A DNA stretch of 64,000 nucleotides, from contig OZ025253.1 in the NCBI GenBank assembly GCA_964019135.1, positions 32,662,548 to 32,726,547 on the forward strand. Reading direction: 5' to 3'. This document shows positions 34,501-40,500 of the stretch, piece by piece. A model generated the notes under the pieces. The model was not told where the DNA came from. It searched no databases and saw only the letters and a list, made by a program, of their open reading frames with translations. The stretch's first letter is position 1. Every line of letters starts with the position of its first letter. The DNA is from Arenicola marina (taxonomy: Eukaryota; Annelida; Polychaeta; Arenicolidae). The position numbers were made by a program, and so were the translations under genes.

Positions 34501-37500
34501 TTTGAGAATCTCACTTCTGTTTAGAAAGAATGTATTATGTAATGACATTATTATTTCAGGTATATTATGCTTGTTATCATAGCGATGTGCGTAGTTCTAG
34601 ATTCATTTTGTTTCAACTGACACGTTTTTTTGTGCGGATGTATAATGTTTAGACAACGGGGAGGAACACCGGATATTGTATGTAAATAATGACATTTTGG
34701 TCATTAAAACGTGGCAATGGATGGGTTATCGACCGTAATCTTCTCGGCGGTTTCAAACGCAGGAACGACACTGACATAGAAGTCAGGAATACATAAGCTT
34801 TTAGACCAGATGCCTTCTAAAGCATACATTATCGACCTCAGTCCCATGTAACGTTTATGCAACAGAAAATAACGTGTTTCCTCGCCGTGTACCGTATTCC
34901 CTCGAATAACCGCCCGTCCGAGTAGGCAGCGGGGCTCGTAAAGACTGAGCGCCCGGGCTATTATTACGGGGAATACGGTACCTGTATTAATTCATGCAAG
35001 CCATCATAGACTAACATTTTGTCCTTGTATACCGTCCATAGTCGCTATTTCGAGTCTTCAGTGTTGTCATTACACTGTCAATGTTAAAACACCATTTTCG
35101 TTTTATGTTTTTTTTCTAAGCTTCAAGCCGTGTTAGTTATTGGGCTTTGCCGATTTGGAGGAGACAATGACTGTATGCTCATTTCGGTGGTTCATGTCAA
35201 CGTGTATTTGGTGCTATAGGGCCTTGCAGTACAGTGGCATTGGTATGGCGGTTGGTCATGAAATAACACATGGATTTGATGACGAAGGTACTGACTGCGA
35301 CGCTTCATTGGACAGTATCCGTGAATATATATACACGCTTTCCATGATCACCGTTGAGGTTTTTTGTTCACACGGCGTGTTTCACGCTCCTCAATATGAC
35401 CTCACCTGACCTGCGTGTCACATCACTTGACCTTGTCACGTGTCTCGGCTGCTCCTGCTGGCCAATCACGTGATTGGTTTGGGCGATCACCTAATCTTTC
35501 ATTCCCATTCTCTCAGCACTCTAGTTTGAACCTATACTGTTTTTTGGCACACATACCGCACGCACTGAGTGGCTATATACATATGTAGTGTCTATCCTGG
35601 ACCATTGGAGGGTAACACCTGTTGACCAAATGATTGTTGGTGTCCTATCGTACTAACTTGACATACAGACTGATCAAACAGGAGAAACAGACCATAGTTG
35701 ACACGATTTGACACAGCATCTGACGGCCTATATCCCAGAGCGATAATCCACTCGACTAATTAAAGGCCGGCAACAAAACCTGAGCATTTGGCACAGTTGG
35801 CGAAATAACTGCGGGACCTTCATGGGTGGTGCCGTCTATCTCGACTGATTTAAACTAAGGCATTTGACACCATTGACCAAATTCTTCTGATATAAACTGG
35901 TAATTGAATGGAATGATTTTTTATTGTAAACATCATTTATTCAAAGAGGCTATGAACATCGAATTCATATGTGAATGACCACCTCAAATTGTTGCCAAGG
36001 TCAAGTTTTTCACGTTACTTAAAAAAATATGAAGGTCCGGTGTGAACAAGGTTTATCGTTATCAAGATGGCGGTGCGATGGCCACAGCGAAAAAACCAGC
36101 TTCATTCTCATTGAAGACCCCGTGTATTAATGCACGCCTGTCTACATCAATGGCCGCCAGGCTTGACATAGAGGATACGGAAATGGAAACTACTGTCCAA
36201 ACATGGCTTAATATATCATCTAAATGGGTTATCTTTCTAAGTAACTTGAATTCCATTGGAACAAAACCGACCGAACGGAACATTGATGACAACTTGTGCA
36301 ACAAGTGCAGAAACTAAAAATCATCATTTTGGAAGGAACATTCTACATTCCAGATTCCGCACGCAATGATGCCTTTGATCCTGATGCAGCTGCATCCATT
36401 ACATGTTTTTATGTTTACGTTCCTTGATTGTCACGTGAATGATCAGCGTCAGAGACATGACGGAAGTCGATTCCTGGTGCACCTTCCGGTATGGAAGTCT
36501 GAGCACGAAACACACGGAAATTCAACGTTATGCAAAGCGACACAGTTTGACTTTCACGGGTCCTGAAAGCGCAGGCTTTGCTCACTGAAGCTGATTTCTA
36601 TTTTTATCCACCCTTATCAGGTCAATGAACTTTGGCGGGATTGCCATGGTGATAGGGCATGAAATAACTCACGGCTTTGATGACAAAGGTAGATATGAAC
36701 CACTGAGTTCTGCGTGATGACTTGTGCAGAAAGCATGCCGCTTAATTAATGGTAATTAATGGGCTTGTAAGCACTACCACGTACCGCACAGTCACGCCAT
36801 TGCAGGTCATTAAATGTACCAAACTTGCTCCATTGAACTACAGGTAGGTCCACAGACTATAGGCTTCCTTGTGCTCCCTTTATTCCGCTCAATGGAGGTG
36901 AATGCTCTTCGGACTATACAGCGACGCACTAAAAAACAGTTAATCCTCTTTCTTCGGAATCAACAAAGACAATCTTCCTTAACTTAACTGAAACGTTCCA
37001 TTTGTACGACCTAGTGACGCACTGAAAGAAATGGAATGGTTTCTACCGTGTATTCGGACAAGATAGGGGCACACTTCTATGACATATACCGGGGCGATAT
37101 AGTGGCATACTTCTTACAAGTTCGTTCGAGGGCATGACTTCCTGTTACGTTAACGTCCTACCCCTGTAATTCTAACTTTATTTTTCGCCTACTACGAAAG
37201 CGCGTGATTAAGAAAACAATAATCGTTTTGTTTCCCTAATCTAGCCTTTTGAATAACATTTCTTTACGCTGTCTCTTTGTTTGTATATACCCGCAGTCGC
37301 GAAAATTTACGTTTGTTCTGCATTTTGGAATGTTATTTGGATTATATAGAAATTCGTATAGATGATTCATATACCTTGTTTTAAGCCCGTTATTCATGTG
37401 CTATATTAATATATGTCAATCTATCTGTTTTGTGTATGCCTGCGTCAGTTTACGTTGACCCCATTTATACCATGTACATATAAGCTGTATAAATACCGCT

Positions 37501-40500
37501 AGGTGGGATAATCCAAGTTTGCAAGTTGATAATTATAGGCACACAGTATAATCGGCTCTTCGGTAGACCCAAAACCTAATCCGAACCATGTATGTTTTTG
37601 AACGATAAAATGATATTGAAATAATGTTAGAACTGATTTGATCATAGCTTTATTACCTATTTGAACGCTATCTAACTTTAGACAACCTGTTGCAACAGTA
37701 AATACAAAGATAAACATGAACTGTTATGAGATTCGACGAGAATTGCTTATTTAGAGTTCATTTAAATATTTTATTTATACGTTCCCAATGGTGCTTCCGA
37801 CGTTCTGAATGTTACTTATATGCTCAAATTATCAACACTGGTGACTTTATATTGTATTTGCTATAATTGTATAATTTGAAATTAGAATTAGAATTCACGA
37901 TAAAGTTAATTACATATATGTTTACCAAGTTAATTTAGTAAAATGATACTTTAGTGAAACAGAGCGACCATTTGTCACTGCTTTGAATCTTTACCGTGGC
38001 TGGATGGGTCCATGGAAAATCCGGCGATGCTATTGTAATGGCATCACGGATACAAACGGAAAGACGGAAACTGACGCTTTTGTAGAACTGGAATGGCATC
38101 CGAACATTCATTTGATAGATATCGAGTCATTCATCCACGTCAGGACGAACCCACAGCTCACGTATTACTCATGCTAAGCATATATTGCAATACTATGCTT
38201 TCAGTAAACTTATTTGTTATCTATTGCAAATAGTGCATCTCATTTATACTCCACAAGTAATAACCGATCTAGTTAACTATAACATGACAGAATGAATCGA
38301 CTTTGATCTCATGTCCTTCACATGACCTTCACATATGACATTTGTCCTTTGACCTTGTGACCTGGCCTCCTGCAGGCCGGCAGTTCGACAAGGATGGCAA
38401 CCTCATTCAGTGGTGGTCGGATAGTGTGATCGAACGCTTCAAGGAACGAGCCCAGTGTATCATCGACCAGTACGCTAACTATACCGTGCCCGAGGTGGGA
38501 CTGAACGTAAGTAACCAATAATTCCTGCACCAGAAAGTCGTGATAAATGTGATTGGTTAGTCTTTAATAGGTGTCTTGAACACAAAGCTTCCCGACGGGA
38601 TATTATGTCACTATTTAATCATGATAAAATACGTATATATAAATTATAATAATATGTACATATATAATAATTATAATAATATATACATGTATATATATAA
38701 AAATTATAATAATATATACATATATATATAAAAAGTGTAATAATATATAGGTAATAATCATATACAAATCATAATAATATAGTGACAATAATAATAATGT
38801 TTGTCGTCCACAAGCTATCTCCATTAATGAATTAAATTATTTATATAATTTGTGTGTAGTTATTCGCTTTAATTTTATATGCATTGATATCTTGAAATAT
38901 TTAAAAATTTAATCAAAAACGCGATTTCTGCTTTATATATTTAATATATTATGTAATATATTATCGGCACAACATTGCACAGAATGATGGACTAATTGAA
39001 TGGCTTAATGGTGTTTTATTCTCACGATTCGTCCGCTGTTATAATTATAATTTGGTCATGTTCTCACCACTGTATGAACCGTAATTTTAGCTTAACGGAA
39101 AGCTGACTCAGGGCGAAAACATTGCGGATAACGGCGGCTTGAAACAGTCATTCACCGTAAGACCATATTTAAGCTCGAAATATTTTATTAATGCTTGCAA
39201 TTTATCGCTTTTGTTATTTATTATTTTCTACTTAAGATTATTTACACAACAATTTTATCTCTGATAAACGTTTTCAATCTTTCAAATGGAAATATTTAGA
39301 TCTTTATTGCATGAATATAAATATGTATGGTGCAATAAATTAAAATGAAGGTTGTAATGGTTCTTTGTTTTGCCGGAATGGGGTGGCTTTCTTGTCTACT
39401 ACGTCGCGAAAAATGTGGCATTGCTGCCGTATATTGCCATGTGACGTGAGGATAAACTTTCATAATGCAAACATTATTTGGTACTTACAATATCCGACAT
39501 TTTTCGGTTACTTACTTCAACTACTGTTATGAATCAAGGTAGTATTATGTGATCATTTGTAGTGCTAGAATAGGTAAAGTGCCTCATCGTATAACTGGAT
39601 CGGTGGTTCATGATATCAGATGCATCGTTTATTCCAGCGCAAACAAAGTGGCGTCATTAATGCGATTATCACTGGGTTTGCTCTCGTTCCCACAGGCCTA
39701 CAGAAATTGGGTGGATCATAGGGGTTATGAGGAACCGGCCTTGCCAGGTCTCAATCTCTCCCACAATCAACTATTCTTCCTGAACTTCGCCCAGGTAAGT
39801 TACGCGTCCAAGATCAGGAACAGTGATCGGTCACCAGTCATTGGTACAATTGTTATATATGGTCAACGCTGTCACTGGATGATCTGATCAACAAATTAGT
39901 GACCACATCCGGCGTGACGTCACAGCAGGAAAAAAATCTCCCCAAATTGATCGCAGTTACAACTGGTTTAAACATAATTTATTTTCTGAGGTTTGCAACA
40001 TCGAATTCACATGTAAATGCTCACCTCAAACGTTCATACATTGGTCGTGGTGATAATTGAATAATAGTTTACAAACATATTATGTCGGTATAATATATAC
40101 AAAGTATCGATAAAGAAGCGCGACATGACGTAACAAATTCATAACAAAAGCAATTTAGTAAAATCATTCGGTCATAACGAACCTACCAGTACGTTCGATA
40201 TATTTATGAACCGCGCTGAATAATACGTTGTTTAGGTCGAAGGAAATATTAGAGCAGCCGAATAATAATACTTCGCAGAGGGATTTCCGATCGGGGCCTG
40301 AGGATGGGTCAATGTTAATACCATGGTCTGTAAGGAAAGAAATGTCCGTCTTGAGAAGTTCTCGGGACGATCGGTAAGCTGAACATTGGAGTAAGGAGTG
40401 AGCATTATCTTCGGGCTTTAAATTGCACTTGGGGCAGCGGTTGTCGCTAATAAAACCATACTTCTTACGGTGGCCATTGAGAGCGCTTAGGCCGAGTCGA

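Noticed and set aside
36042..36317. 91-codon open frame between alternative exons B and C
   Set aside because: No recognisable domain, no splice acceptor/donor fitting the M13 frame, and no second copy; chance or element-borne frame is likelier.
34385..36688. Three separate M13 genes or pseudogene fragments
   Set aside because: Only the zinc-site exon is repeated; all other exons are single-copy, and all three versions share phase and length with the constant flanking exons.
37983..38177. Open stretch [15 protein letters not shown]... considered as a fourth alternative exon
   Set aside because: Lacks HExxH, lacks the 68-nt size and the phase 2-to-1 boundaries.
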